A program made the position numbers and the translations under genes. Under the pieces are notes generated by a model. It ran no database searches. It saw only the letters and a program-made list of their open reading frames with translations, and had not been told where the DNA came from. A DNA stretch of 64,000 nucleotides from Caldilineaceae bacterium (GTDB taxonomy: Bacteria > Chloroflexota > Anaerolineae > Caldilineales > Caldilineaceae), in contig JADLDO010000042.1 of the NCBI GenBank assembly GCA_020846635.1, positions 1 through 64,000 on the forward strand, written 5' to 3'. Positions 52,706-61,535 of this stretch are shown here, one piece after another. Numbering within the stretch: position 1 is the stretch's first letter; each line of letters starts with the position of its first letter.

Positions 52706-53608
52706 CTACCTACGCCCAATGGCGTGGTGAATGGCTGGATGCACGCCGCTCACAATCAGCTTGAAGCGTTCCATGCTTGTGCGAGAGCTAACCCGCAATC
52801 TTGAAATGCACAATGAATTCTGCGGTGGCATAGCGCTCAAGCGGTGGTCAAACATGAACCCAACCTGATAACCCAGTTCGATCAAAGTCTGCTCGGCCCT
52901 TCCATCCCAGTCTCCATTGGGATAGGCAAAAGCAACGGGAGAATGTCCAAGGTTGGATGCTAACAAGTTGTGTGCTGCACGAATTTCCTGACGAATCGTG
53001 TCGGAGTCACATCGATTCATGCAAGGATGCGTATGCGTGTGATTGCCGATGGTGATACCAGCCGATTCCAATACGGATAGCTCATCTGCCCGCAACTGAG
53101 GCTGTGAGAACTGCTTGCACCCCGCTGCCTGGCGTAACTGTGCCCGCATTCTCCTTCGTGCCTGATCCGGCAGCCGCTTCATCTGTTGGATGGTCATGTG
53201 GGCGTTCAATCTTTCCGAGTCCGGCAGCGTCGCTCCCTGTTGCACCAGCCAAGCGACCTCGTCCCACCAGAAAGGCAAATCGGTGTCGAGCAACTCCGTA
53301 ATCACAAAGAGAAGAGCAGGAACCTGGTATTGCCCAAGTATCGGCATGGCTTGATCGATCACGCTGCGGTATCCATCATCAAATGTAACTAGTACAGCGT
53401 GCCTGGGAAGTTCTGCATGATCTTCAATCGCCCCAATCACCGTTTCGAGCGAAACAGGATGCATTTCGCGCGTCATGTATTGGATTTGCTGCTCGAAGCC
53501 TTCAGGGGAGTCGATGTCATGGTAGGCAAGTACGGCAAGCGATTGTCGATGATATTGATGGAACAGCGCCTGCAATGGTGAGCGGGATAGGGCTGTATTG
53601 ACCCACAT
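52706..53608 (-). CDS. Polysaccharide deacetylase (NodB type), second copy
   Basis: CE4-family enzyme of 300 residues. VLVTFDDGYRSVIDQAMP holds the catalytic aspartates, GNHTHTHPCMN the metal histidines and FAYPNGDWD the later motif; AVLAYHDIDSPEGFEQQI is the typical entry. It lies between two sulfotransferase genes, so N-deacetylation followed by sulfation, as in heparan-type modification, is an attractive inference. Confidence 0.92.
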   Translation of the reverse strand: MWVNTALSRSPLQALFHQYHRQSLAVLAYHDIDSPEGFEQQIQYMTREMHPVSLETVIGAIEDHAELPRHAVLVTFDDGYRSVIDQAMPILGQYQVPALLFVITELLDTDLPFWWDEVAWLVQQGATLPDSERLNAHMTIQQMKRLPDQARRRMRAQLRQAAGCKQFSQPQLRADELSVLESAGITIGNHTHTHPCMNRCDSDTIRQEIRAAHNLLASNLGHSPVAFAYPNGDWDGRAEQTLIELGYQVGFMFDHRLSAMPPQNSLCISRLRVSSRTSMERFKLIVSGVHPAIHHAIGRR

Positions 53609-53637
53609 GCGTGACTCTCCAGGTACTTATTGCCGCT

Positions 53638-54543
53638 TCACGTTTTGCCCAAGTTTTGCATACAGTACCGGATAGCCTGTCGTCCCAACCGTCTGCCTTG
53701 ATAGTAGGAACGTGTGAGGGTGCGGTATGCGGGCCAAAGTGGATTGCGTGAAGCGGTTAGCTCCTCTTGGGTATATCCAAACTGGCTTGCAACCTCTGCT
53801 AGCTCCGGCAGCATGTCAAATCCGAACACCGCGTCATTTCGCCACTTGGCAATGGCCTGGCGATGTAGGTATTGGACATTCACGTCAGCTCCCGTTGCAT
53901 CCACAAAATCGAAAACAGGCTTCAGGATATTGGGGTCACGCACCATGTCTTCATAGCGGATCAAGGTGGTTTTGCCATTGGTGAGTTTTTCAAAGCGGGA
54001 AAGGTTTCGATAGGCGGTTAGCCATTCGTGTTGTGCTTGTTCCGGCGCAATATGCCATCGCTTCCAAATGGAATAGAGGGTATCGAGCGGGTTACGAATC
54101 AGACCGATAAAATGGAAATCAATTTCGGGTAGACGCTTCAGGCTGCTCAGGATCAATTCGAGTGCTGACCACTGCACCAAGTGGTGGGGGGACTTTTCGA
54201 GAAAGACGGGGGCAAAACAGTTGCACAAAAGCTTCCAGCCTCCAAAGATGAGTTCTTCATCGTCGTTTGGTGGATCATACGATCCAAGATTGCTCTGCAA
54301 GAGATCGATTAGATCGGCTCTGGCTTGGGCCATTGGGATCGGCACATCACTCTGAAGCATCTTCTGTTGTGGCATCCCCAAAATGGAGGCAGCTTTCGTC
54401 CAGTATAATGTTTCGTTTTCGTGATGCCTGGTCTGCTCTACATGCCGGACGCTGGCAACGCCTGTCAACAGATTTTGGCACGCGCTTGAACCAGACGACT
54501 TATAGGATAGAATGATGAGGCATTTGGCCTCTGCTTTGGACAT
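53638..54543 (-). CDS. Sulfotransferase-like protein, second copy
   Basis: A 301-residue P-loop protein. The 5' loop is non-standard (LSYKSSGSSACQNLL, about residues 12-26), whereas the 3'-phosphate site LIRNPLDTLYSIWKRW and RYEDMVRDPNILKPVFDFVD match sulfotransferases well. FLEKSPHHLVQWSALELILS is a further common element. It may sulfate a different position from the first enzyme, or carry another activity; the altered loop lowers certainty. Confidence 0.82.
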   Translation of the reverse strand: MSKAEAKCLIILSYKSSGSSACQNLLTGVASVRHVEQTRHHENETLYWTKAASILGMPQQKMLQSDVPIPMAQARADLIDLLQSNLGSYDPPNDDEELIFGGWKLLCNCFAPVFLEKSPHHLVQWSALELILSSLKRLPEIDFHFIGLIRNPLDTLYSIWKRWHIAPEQAQHEWLTAYRNLSRFEKLTNGKTTLIRYEDMVRDPNILKPVFDFVDATGADVNVQYLHRQAIAKWRNDAVFGFDMLPELAEVASQFGYTQEELTASRNPLWPAYRTLTRSYYQGRRLGRQAIRYCMQNLGKT

Positions 54544-54569
54544 GATTGCTGTGTCCTCTGGTCAAGCGC

Positions 54570-55331
54570 CTATCCACCACAACGCTCAACAGCTTGCGGG
54601 AATCTATCGGGTAGGATCACGCCAGGATTTAGCAGATGCTCGTCCAGCCAATGATCAAGCTCAATAGCGGCAAGGTCGAGGTCATTTGCATCGAGTCTCA
54701 CAACTGTAATGGCGTTCTCGCTTGCAACTTCGAGGCAGGTAACCAACGCGTCAAGCATCTCCTGTGCCTCTTGCATCACACCGGTCAGCCTATCGCTGGA
54801 GAGTCCCCTCAAACGCTTTGTAATTCCTCTGGGCCGCTCCCGTACCCGTTCTGCCGCAACCCGCGGAGGCATGGCTAGATAGATGAGAACATCGGGCTTT
54901 GGCATGGCGAGCGCATACTGCTGAATCGCATGTCGAGGAATTGCCTTCTCTGCATCCACCATCACCATGAATGCACGCTGGGCGATTCCCTCATCAAAGA
55001 TGACCCATTCCGAAGACGATCCTTGCCTGTGCAGATAGGCATAGTTGTCCAGGGTCACGGCAAATCGCTTGGTCGCAGCAATCTTGTCAGCCAGCGGTCG
55101 ATAGCCTCGCCAAATATGCAACAGACCGGACAAATAGATCATGCGAAATGTGGTGAGCGTGTTCAAGTGTGCCGTGAGTTTGGCCCACGGCAGCCCAGGT
55201 TGCCCACGAACGCACCGCTCGCGAACCGCCGTTGACGAGAGGACATTCGCATAGGGCGCAAGCTTGTCCAATACCTTGTCATATAGGGTGGTCTTGCCGG
55301 AGCCGGGCAGCCCAACAAATTCGATAATCAT
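54570..55331 (-). CDS. P-loop kinase-like protein
   Basis: A 253-residue nucleotide-binding protein with Walker A GLPGSGKTT (residues 7-15) and a thymidylate-kinase-like layout (VIFDEGIAQRAFMVMVDAEK, VLIYLAMPPRVAAERVRERP). Similar proteins occur in surface-glycan and capsule clusters. The substrate may be a sugar or nucleotide; nothing visible decides it. The start overlaps the stop of the upstream GT2 gene by 4 bp. Confidence 0.82.
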   Translation of the reverse strand: MIIEFVGLPGSGKTTLYDKVLDKLAPYANVLSSTAVRERCVRGQPGLPWAKLTAHLNTLTTFRMIYLSGLLHIWRGYRPLADKIAATKRFAVTLDNYAYLHRQGSSSEWVIFDEGIAQRAFMVMVDAEKAIPRHAIQQYALAMPKPDVLIYLAMPPRVAAERVRERPRGITKRLRGLSSDRLTGVMQEAQEMLDALVTCLEVASENAITVVRLDANDLDLAAIELDHWLDEHLLNPGVILPDRFPQAVERCGG

Positions 55332-56254
55332 ACGCTTGTGTCATCGTTTCCCGCGTCCCAAAAACGTTGACCTACGGATGAGGACAGTGCCAGCAGCAGA
55401 CGACCATAGTTCTTCCAACCCCACGGGTCGGCAGCGATTGAACGCGCAAGGAACTGTTTCGCCTCGCCATACTTTCCGAGCCGAGCCGCATTGACGCCCA
55501 CGATCGCCAGGTAATGCGCGTGCCGCTTGGGTGCTTTTTGAAGTAGATCCTGGTGGTGTTCCAAGATGTACTGCGCCCCGCGGTAGATGGCGCACGGATC
55601 TCGGCGGATGCGCGCGCCGGCGTGCATGTGATATCGGATGAGGGGTACGTTCATGTTATGAATCTTCCATCCACGCGCGTGGCAAAGTGGAATCAGCCGC
55701 ATTGCCAGCTCGGAATGTTGACCGGAGGACAACCCCGATGCGTAGCCACCGACTTCTTTGAAGATTTCGCTGCGTAGCGCAAAGGTGCCGCCATGCGTAA
55801 ACAGCCCCACTTGGTTGTCAAAGAGGGGGCCCATGCTCCTGGGAAAGACGATGCGCTCTTTTCCGTCGCGATGACCATAGCGGATGCGTTCAAACCCACA
55901 ACAGATCACGTCGGCGCTCGTCTCTTCAAACGTCCGGCTATATTGCTCAAGCCATGTCGGCGCGGCGTCGTCATCGCTGTCCAGAAAGGTGATGTACTTG
56001 CCTGTTGCGTGGCGCGCGCCTGTGTTCCGCGCTGTCCCGCCACCGGCGTTGGATTGATAAAGATATTGGATGCGGGGATCGGCGAAGCATTTTACCACTT
56101 CCTCTGTGTTATCAGTTGAGCCATCGTCAACAAGAATTAGCTCAAAATTCGAGAATGTCTGCTCGAGGACACTGGTGATTGCGCGAGGCAGCAAATGCGC
56201 TCGGTTGTATGTGGGGATGGTAATGCTAAAGAGTGGGCACGGATGATTGTGCAT
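55328..56254 (-). CDS. Glycosyltransferase family 2
   Basis: GT-A transferase of 308 residues: FSITIPTYNRAHLLPRAITS, FELILVDDGSTDNTEEVV, and the DxD-type metal site FLDSDDDAAPTWLEQ. The C-terminal ~100 residues (helical, HHQDLLQKAPKRHAHYLAIV, ARSIAADPWGWKNYGRLLLA) resemble the tails of the GT2 proteins encoded at 57345 and 58347. Translationally coupled to the kinase-like gene. Confidence 0.93.
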   Translation of the reverse strand: MHNHPCPLFSITIPTYNRAHLLPRAITSVLEQTFSNFELILVDDGSTDNTEEVVKCFADPRIQYLYQSNAGGGTARNTGARHATGKYITFLDSDDDAAPTWLEQYSRTFEETSADVICCGFERIRYGHRDGKERIVFPRSMGPLFDNQVGLFTHGGTFALRSEIFKEVGGYASGLSSGQHSELAMRLIPLCHARGWKIHNMNVPLIRYHMHAGARIRRDPCAIYRGAQYILEHHQDLLQKAPKRHAHYLAIVGVNAARLGKYGEAKQFLARSIAADPWGWKNYGRLLLALSSSVGQRFWDAGNDDTSV

Positions 56255-56311
56255 GGTTCACCTACCCGTCTTGTGCGCTATGCTTGCGCCTAGCAACAGA
56301 TGTCTACCTCA

Positions 56312-57307
56312 TCAAGGCTCACGTTGTATGCGTACCATAAGCTCATGCCTAAGGCGATGATAGCGACGTAGCAGAGGCACGCCGAAGTAAGCCAACTGGG
56401 GCATCCTCTTGGGATTCCAGAGTCGCTGTAGTCTTCGCTTTAGAAGGAATGCTTCAAAGCCGCCTAAGAGTGCCCTGTCCAATGTATGCAAATTTTCTCG
56501 GAGGAAATGAAACGAATCAGTGTATCCCTCGATGAATTTATCGGCCAGCTCTTCATGCTGCCATACTCGGTGGAGGCCACTTCTATGCGTTGTTGGATGC
56601 AGGTGCAGCATGAACAACTCGTCGATAAACCAGGAGAGATCGCGGTATACAAATTTATAGCGAGTGTAAAGCGGGGGGTCTATGGGGACTGCCTGCTTTC
56701 CGGTTTCTGTGATGATCATATGCCCTGGGTGATAGTCACCATAGCTTCTTGAGATGATGGCGTCCCCCATCAGTTCGAGGGCCACTTCTGCCTTTTTGCC
56801 GAGCAGCGGTTGTATTCTGTACTCAAAATCCATCACTGCCCGTTCTAGCGAGGTGCGGCGATGATCCTGAAATTTTTCATGGTATGCGCCGAGAATTTGG
56901 CCGCACCGAAAGACGTAATCGCGAATCCTCTCCAGCGAACCTGCGCCATCCGCTCCCGTCTGCAAGATGGCTGCCAGCGATGTGCCGCTGACGTAGGGCA
57001 TCATGACAGCACCCAGATCAGCCGAGTACCCATAGGGGCTAAAATCCGGCACCTGTTGCGGATGAACTTTGCTGAGTAGATCATGTGTTTCGCGCATACT
57101 TTGGTACAAGCGGCTCGCGTCCTTTGAGTCTTTCAGCACTTTGACGACGACATCAGAAGCAGGCGAGCCATTGACTCCATAGGTATGAAGGGTGGCAGTC
57201 CGGCTCTCCCAACTGTTGCGTAGACAGAGTGAACTGCTGTCAACATTCGGGTTGTGCTGCTGGATCGTCTCCCTGACAAAGTCGATCAGCCTGTGAGAAT
57301 CGCACAT
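56312..57307 (-). CDS. Aminoglycoside phosphotransferase-fold kinase
   Basis: A 331-residue protein with an APH/choline-kinase-like layout. The likely catalytic loop reads SYGDYHPGHMIITETG, near residues 190-205, and the DFG-like aspartate is in AVPIDPPLYTRYKFVYRDLS. Usual APH loops are HGDxHxxN; here the first His is Tyr and the metal-binding Asn appears as His, so activity is uncertain. It stands alone between GT2 genes, and the substrate is probably a sugar or lipid carrier, if any. Confidence 0.75.
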   Translation of the reverse strand: MCDSHRLIDFVRETIQQHNPNVDSSSLCLRNSWESRTATLHTYGVNGSPASDVVVKVLKDSKDASRLYQSMRETHDLLSKVHPQQVPDFSPYGYSADLGAVMMPYVSGTSLAAILQTGADGAGSLERIRDYVFRCGQILGAYHEKFQDHRRTSLERAVMDFEYRIQPLLGKKAEVALELMGDAIISRSYGDYHPGHMIITETGKQAVPIDPPLYTRYKFVYRDLSWFIDELFMLHLHPTTHRSGLHRVWQHEELADKFIEGYTDSFHFLRENLHTLDRALLGGFEAFLLKRRLQRLWNPKRMPQLAYFGVPLLRRYHRLRHELMVRIQREP

Positions 57308-57344
57308 CGGGCAATTCTGCCTCTCTTGAGCTATGTTCTATTCT

Positions 57345-58334
57345 TTACCTTTTTCTCTTGACCTTCTTCAACACCTGCAAGAGTCGTTGGCGCACTTGAA
57401 ACGGGCCGGAATCAAACAATTCATAGGAAAAAAGGCTCACCCACGCGTTCGCGCGGAAGGGATACTTGCGGAGTGATCGCATCAGTGCATGCCGCGCTGC
57501 CTCCTTTGCGCCACAGCGATAGTAATTGCGCCCAATGCGAAAGAACAGATCGCTGTAGAGCCGGGGATGCTTTTGCAGTGTCTCCCGATGCTTTTCGGCT
57601 ATCTTTTCATAGGCAGCGACCCGTTTGGGGGAATGATTGGTCAATTGTGGGCCTGCATGTTGGTGGACCCTGACCAGCGGTTTAGGAATCGTGGCGAATT
57701 CAAAGTGACGCGCAAAACGAATAAAGAGGTCACGGTCAACTGCACTGCGCAGATCCTCATCAAAGAGTCCTGCTACCTCAAAGGAATCACGCCGGAAGGT
57801 GACACCTCGATTGGTTCCAAACGGCGTTCGTCGTAGAAATGACAGATAATTTTGCTCGCGGCTGGCATATTTCGGGGCCTTAGGATAGCGTACGCCTATC
57901 TCCTTCTCACCAGCCGGTGTGTCGCAAACATCAATGATCCCCCCGACCATATAGCCAATGGATTCCGGCGCATCCTTGAAGGCATTACAGATTTCAGCTA
58001 ATGCACAGGAAAGGTACTCATCATCGTCATCCAAGAAGGAGATCAACTCTCCCCTGGCATGGCGGATGCCGGTGTTTCGGGTGGCTGATGAACCACGGTT
58101 TTCTTCATGGCGAATGTAGTGAATCCGGCTGTCGTTGAACTCCGCAACGGCTTCTGCGGTATCATCAGACGAGTGGTCGTCAACGATAAGCAGTTCAAAA
58201 TCTGCAAAAGTCTGGGACAATACGCTGGAAACGGCACGCCTGAGCAACGGCGAGCGGTTATAGGTGGGGATGATGACGCTTATCTTTATGGATAGCTTTA
58301 CGGGGGGCTTGTCTATGGGGCTAGGCATTTCCAC
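57345..58334 (-). CDS. Glycosyltransferase family 2
   Basis: GT-A transferase of 329 residues with ISVIIPTYNRSPLLRRAVSS, FELLIVDDHSSDDTAEAVAE, the acidic metal site FLDDDDEYLSCALAEI and the acceptor-side GTNRGVTFRRDSFEVAGLFD. The C-terminal third is helical (PKRVAAYEKIAEKHRETLQK) and like that of its neighbour. It lies 12 bp downstream of the next GT2 gene. Confidence 0.94.
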   Translation of the reverse strand: MEMPSPIDKPPVKLSIKISVIIPTYNRSPLLRRAVSSVLSQTFADFELLIVDDHSSDDTAEAVAEFNDSRIHYIRHEENRGSSATRNTGIRHARGELISFLDDDDEYLSCALAEICNAFKDAPESIGYMVGGIIDVCDTPAGEKEIGVRYPKAPKYASREQNYLSFLRRTPFGTNRGVTFRRDSFEVAGLFDEDLRSAVDRDLFIRFARHFEFATIPKPLVRVHQHAGPQLTNHSPKRVAAYEKIAEKHRETLQKHPRLYSDLFFRIGRNYYRCGAKEAARHALMRSLRKYPFRANAWVSLFSYELFDSGPFQVRQRLLQVLKKVKRKR

Positions 58335-58346
58335 TTGGCTGATCTC

Positions 58347-59336
58347 CTAATCATCCTCCAGAGATGGCTCCCCTTCAACTGTTACTGCGCGACCTAATTC
58401 CTGGCGAAGCAAATATTTCCAGATGGAGAGTCGCGCCGGTCGCTTGTGCAGCATTTTCAACAGGATCATGCGTCCCTTCGGCTTGTCGCCTATCTGGTAA
58501 TACATCATGGCTAGTTTCAGATGCAGCCTTGTCCAAGCTCGCAGATTCTTTTCCAAAATATCCGCATTTTTTCGGATCACTCGTTCGAACGCGCTGGCTC
58601 TCTGCGGTGTAAGATCGGTAAGCTGATCGAGGTGATGGCGATAGACCGTGACATGGACACCGGGCACGATGGTGAAATCAAACTTGCTGCCCAGGCGAAT
58701 GAGTATGTCCGTGTCTACATTCGAGCGAATGTCCTCATCAAACAGCCCCACCACATCAAAGCAACTTCTGCGAACGGTCAAGCCATAGCCGGTCCCGACG
58801 CCCAAGTAGACCAGGGAGGGCCAACGATTTCGTTCACTTGACCAGCGTCTTTCCCTGAGCAATAGTTGTTCATCCTGCGCCTGTTGAACTCTGCGTATAC
58901 CTGACCATGCGAACCCGACGGCGTCAGATTCAGCTTCGAAAGCACGAAGCGTTTCTGCGAGAAGGTCGGGATAGCTTTCATCGTCATCATCCAGAAAGGT
59001 GATAAAGCGGCCGCGCGCCTGCAAGATGCCTCTGTTGCGTGCTGCCGACACACCTTGATTGCTGCTTTGACGAAGATAGATCATCCTCTCATCCGCGAAA
59101 GACTCTGCAATCGTCGCTGTTTCGTCGCTCGATGCATCGTCAACGACGATCAGTTCAAAATCAGTCAAGGTTTGGTTCAAAACAGACTGAATTGCGCGCC
59201 CAACTAGATGCGCACGATTGTGTGTCGGCATGATGATGCTAAAAATTGGACTCCTGCCCTTCTCATTCGTCCCGTTCTCATTTATCCCCTTCTCATTGAT
59301 CGAAGTCATGTCTAGGAACCTATGTTGCAGATTCAT
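58347..59336 (-). CDS. Glycosyltransferase family 2
   Basis: GT-A transferase of 329 residues, paralogue of the previous protein: FSIIMPTHNRAHLVGRAIQS, FELIVVDDASSDETATIAES, FLDDDDESYPDLLAETLRAF. The N-terminal 30 residues carry a five-residue repeat of type NE(K/N)G-x encoded by a 15-bp tandem repeat, so the true start might be the ATG at residue 10. The C-terminal tail (PQRASAFERVIRKNADILEK) aligns with that of the neighbour. Confidence 0.94.
   Translation of the reverse strand: MNLQHRFLDMTSINEKGINENGTNEKGRSPIFSIIMPTHNRAHLVGRAIQSVLNQTLTDFELIVVDDASSDETATIAESFADERMIYLRQSSNQGVSAARNRGILQARGRFITFLDDDDESYPDLLAETLRAFEAESDAVGFAWSGIRRVQQAQDEQLLLRERRWSSERNRWPSLVYLGVGTGYGLTVRRSCFDVVGLFDEDIRSNVDTDILIRLGSKFDFTIVPGVHVTVYRHHLDQLTDLTPQRASAFERVIRKNADILEKNLRAWTRLHLKLAMMYYQIGDKPKGRMILLKMLHKRPARLSIWKYLLRQELGRAVTVEGEPSLEDD
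59261..59297 (-). repeat. 15-bp tandem repeat inside a GT2 coding start
   Basis: TCTCATT recurs at 59261, 59276 and 59291 at an exact 15-bp period within similar flanking bases. On the coding strand each unit gives AATGAGAA(G/C)GG, i.e. Asn-Glu-Lys/Asn-Gly plus one variable residue. The unit length keeps the frame, so copy-number change would only alter tail length. Confidence 0.6.
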
Positions 59337-59358
59337 GCTCTGCTGTGGCGGAAATGGC

Positions 59359-60291
59359 TCACGCGCTCAACATTTTGCGAAGCAGACGCTTTGTAAAGCG
59401 AGATGCCCACCTGGCGTTTGTCAGATTTTCCCGTCTTGATACAAACTCTTGACAAGTTCTTTTCAGGTTGTCGGAGCTGTGCGAAGCACGAAGCGTTCTG
59501 AGGATGGTTCTTTGATAGAGTTTGCGGAAGTAAGCAGCGTACTCCTGCTTATCGATCCGTTCGTAATACCGGCTTAACCAATAAAATGTTTGCGCCCGGT
59601 GAAAAGTTGCATTCCATTGGTCCAACTGGCTCCAAACGCCACCCTGATGCCTCCGGTATGCGGCTGGGGCGATCTCGCTCCCCATATACTTACTGCCGCC
59701 AAACATCCCCAATATACTAAAGAGAAACGTATCTCCATTGAGTACGCGATAGAACTCAGGCGGATACTCCCGCAGCAGGTTTCGAAAGCAGGCAGTAAGT
59801 GTAAGAATCCCGCCTGTCTTGACCAACTCATCTGCCGAGAGGTCCCTCTTGCGTTCTTCAAGCAGCTTTGAGGCTTGCAGCACATGACCGTCACGATCCA
59901 CGACCGTGGCATCATGCGCGCAAATCACATAGGCTGGATTCGCATCTAGAAAGGCCACCTGTTTTTGTAACTTGGTCGGGTCGGTCCAGTAGTCGTCCCC
60001 TTCGCACATGGCGATGTACTTGCCTCTTGCTCTCTCGAATGTAATGGGAAATATCTTCTTTCCTTTAGATTTTTGATTCTCCGTCTGCAAGATTGGGACT
60101 ATGAGATCTGAGCTGGCTTGATATTCCCGAATGATGTCGGGCGTTCGATCCGTTGAGCAATCATCATGAATAATGATCTCAATAGGAAAGTCCGTCTTTT
60201 GCATTAGAAAACTCTTGATCGTCTGTTCAATATAGGCTGCGTGGTTATAGGTTATGCAACATACACTTAGCAGAGGCGGCATATCGTTCAT
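59359..60291 (-). CDS. Glycosyltransferase family 2
   Basis: GT-A transferase of 310 residues with LLSVCCITYNHAAYIEQTIK, IEIIIHDDCSTDRTPDIIRE and the metal site CEGDDYWTDPTKLQKQVAFL, the pattern of GT2 enzymes common in capsule clusters and unlike the other three GT2 proteins here. Its first 47 bp overlap the end of the acetyltransferase gene; an ATG 9 bp further in is an alternative start. Confidence 0.93.
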   Translation of the reverse strand: MNDMPPLLSVCCITYNHAAYIEQTIKSFLMQKTDFPIEIIIHDDCSTDRTPDIIREYQASSDLIVPILQTENQKSKGKKIFPITFERARGKYIAMCEGDDYWTDPTKLQKQVAFLDANPAYVICAHDATVVDRDGHVLQASKLLEERKRDLSADELVKTGGILTLTACFRNLLREYPPEFYRVLNGDTFLFSILGMFGGSKYMGSEIAPAAYRRHQGGVWSQLDQWNATFHRAQTFYWLSRYYERIDKQEYAAYFRKLYQRTILRTLRASHSSDNLKRTCQEFVSRRENLTNARWASRFTKRLLRKMLSA

Positions 60292-60814
60292 AGTCCGTCA
60301 GATCTTTCTCTAGTATAAGAAGCCCGTCAGCGTTCTGTTCATTGCCCGACTGAGTTATCACAAATCCAGCCTTCTGATAAAGGCCTAGAGCTACCGTGTT
60401 TTTGTGACTGACTTCAAGGCGAACAGCTCTCATACCCCTTTCGCGGGCGATTCTGATGGAATGGGTCAGCAGGATGGAACCCACTCCTTGTCCTTGCCAC
60501 GCGGGCAACACACCAATCGATGAGATAAAGGCGACACTGTTGAGATTGTCGTTGGTATAGATGGCGACAAGCCCAATGTCTTTTCCACTGACTTTTGCTA
60601 AAATTAGGTTCGCATGCTCAATGAGCTTGCAACAATATATTTCAAGGTTTTGCCGGGAACTCACGGGGGGAATGTAGTTCGCGTCTAGGACGCGCAAGAT
60701 AGCAAGGAGTCGTTGCTGGGCTTCTGCACTCTGATCAAGCTGTTCAAGTTCAATGCTGCTCATCTGATTTTCTACTCTGTCCATAACCTGACTACAGAAT
60801 AACAAGTTAGTCAC
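60245..60814 (-). CDS. GNAT-family N-acetyltransferase
   Basis: A 189-residue acetyl-CoA-dependent enzyme. ISSIGVLPAWQGQGVGSILL contains the acetyl-CoA-binding Q-G-x-G-V-G motif, followed by RLEVSHKNTVALGLYQKAGF, the usual C-terminal motif. With a DegT-type aminotransferase in the same cluster it may acetylate the amino group of a 4-amino sugar, as in perosamine or related pathways (inference). Confidence 0.9.
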   Translation of the reverse strand: MTNLLFCSQVMDRVENQMSSIELEQLDQSAEAQQRLLAILRVLDANYIPPVSSRQNLEIYCCKLIEHANLILAKVSGKDIGLVAIYTNDNLNSVAFISSIGVLPAWQGQGVGSILLTHSIRIARERGMRAVRLEVSHKNTVALGLYQKAGFVITQSGNEQNADGLLILEKDLTDYERYAASAKCMLHNL

Positions 60815-60833
60815 TGCACCCCTCGTCTGTCCA

Positions 60834-61535
60834 TTAGACCAGTTGGTACATCCCCAAGTACTCCTGAATCCGCGGCACAGGATTGAACATCATTACATCA
60901 ATAATCGAAAGATTCGGTACAAATGTGTTGCCAAGCTGTTCATAGGTTATGGATTCAGATTCAACGAACGACAGCTTGAGTCCTTGTTCTTCGAACACCG
61001 CCTTGTCATAAAGTTGTTTACCGCCGATTGCATTAATATAGTGCGTTGTTGCAAGCGCATGACAGGTGGCGATGACCCGCGCTTGACCCTTTAGGCATCG
61101 ATCCACACCAACCTCGGATGAGACCAAGAAGTGGACATTGATTTCCAAATATTGGCTAACTGTCTGTAGCGAGTAAAACAGAAACCGAAAGAGATTTGGG
61201 TCTTGATACCTGAGGCACTCTTCTATAAGGCCCATTACAACGTCAAAACAAGGCGCTTTTTTATAGGCAGCGTGGATGCGACGTAATAACTTTTCCCGCT
61301 CGTCGCCATATGAATGGGCCACAGAGCGTTCACAGATATCCAAGTAATCCGATGCCCTTTGCAAGGGTAGGGAGATGAGGCTATCCGTCCCGTTGGTCAA
61401 AATACGATTGCGCTGAATCCAACCTCCCTTACTGAACTGAATGTTGTCATACACAACAAAGGTATCGACAGCATGCATCAATTGGAAATAGCCAATATAG
61501 GGAAAGAAATACGGTTGCATAATTGCAAGTCTCAT
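60834..61535 (-). CDS. WbqC-like family protein
   Basis: A 233-residue protein typical of WbqC: MRLAIMQPYFFPYIGYFQLM, VYDNIQFSKGGWIQRNRILT, ISLPLQRASDYLDICERSV, YINAIGGKQLYDKAVFEEQG. WbqC-like proteins are found with aminotransferase and acetyl- or glycyltransferase genes of unusual amino sugars; their exact chemistry is not settled. The stop-start overlap (4 bp) with the pyruvyltransferase-like gene indicates coupling. Confidence 0.93.
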   Translation of the reverse strand: MRLAIMQPYFFPYIGYFQLMHAVDTFVVYDNIQFSKGGWIQRNRILTNGTDSLISLPLQRASDYLDICERSVAHSYGDEREKLLRRIHAAYKKAPCFDVVMGLIEECLRYQDPNLFRFLFYSLQTVSQYLEINVHFLVSSEVGVDRCLKGQARVIATCHALATTHYINAIGGKQLYDKAVFEEQGLKLSFVESESITYEQLGNTFVPNLSIIDVMMFNPVPRIQEYLGMYQLV

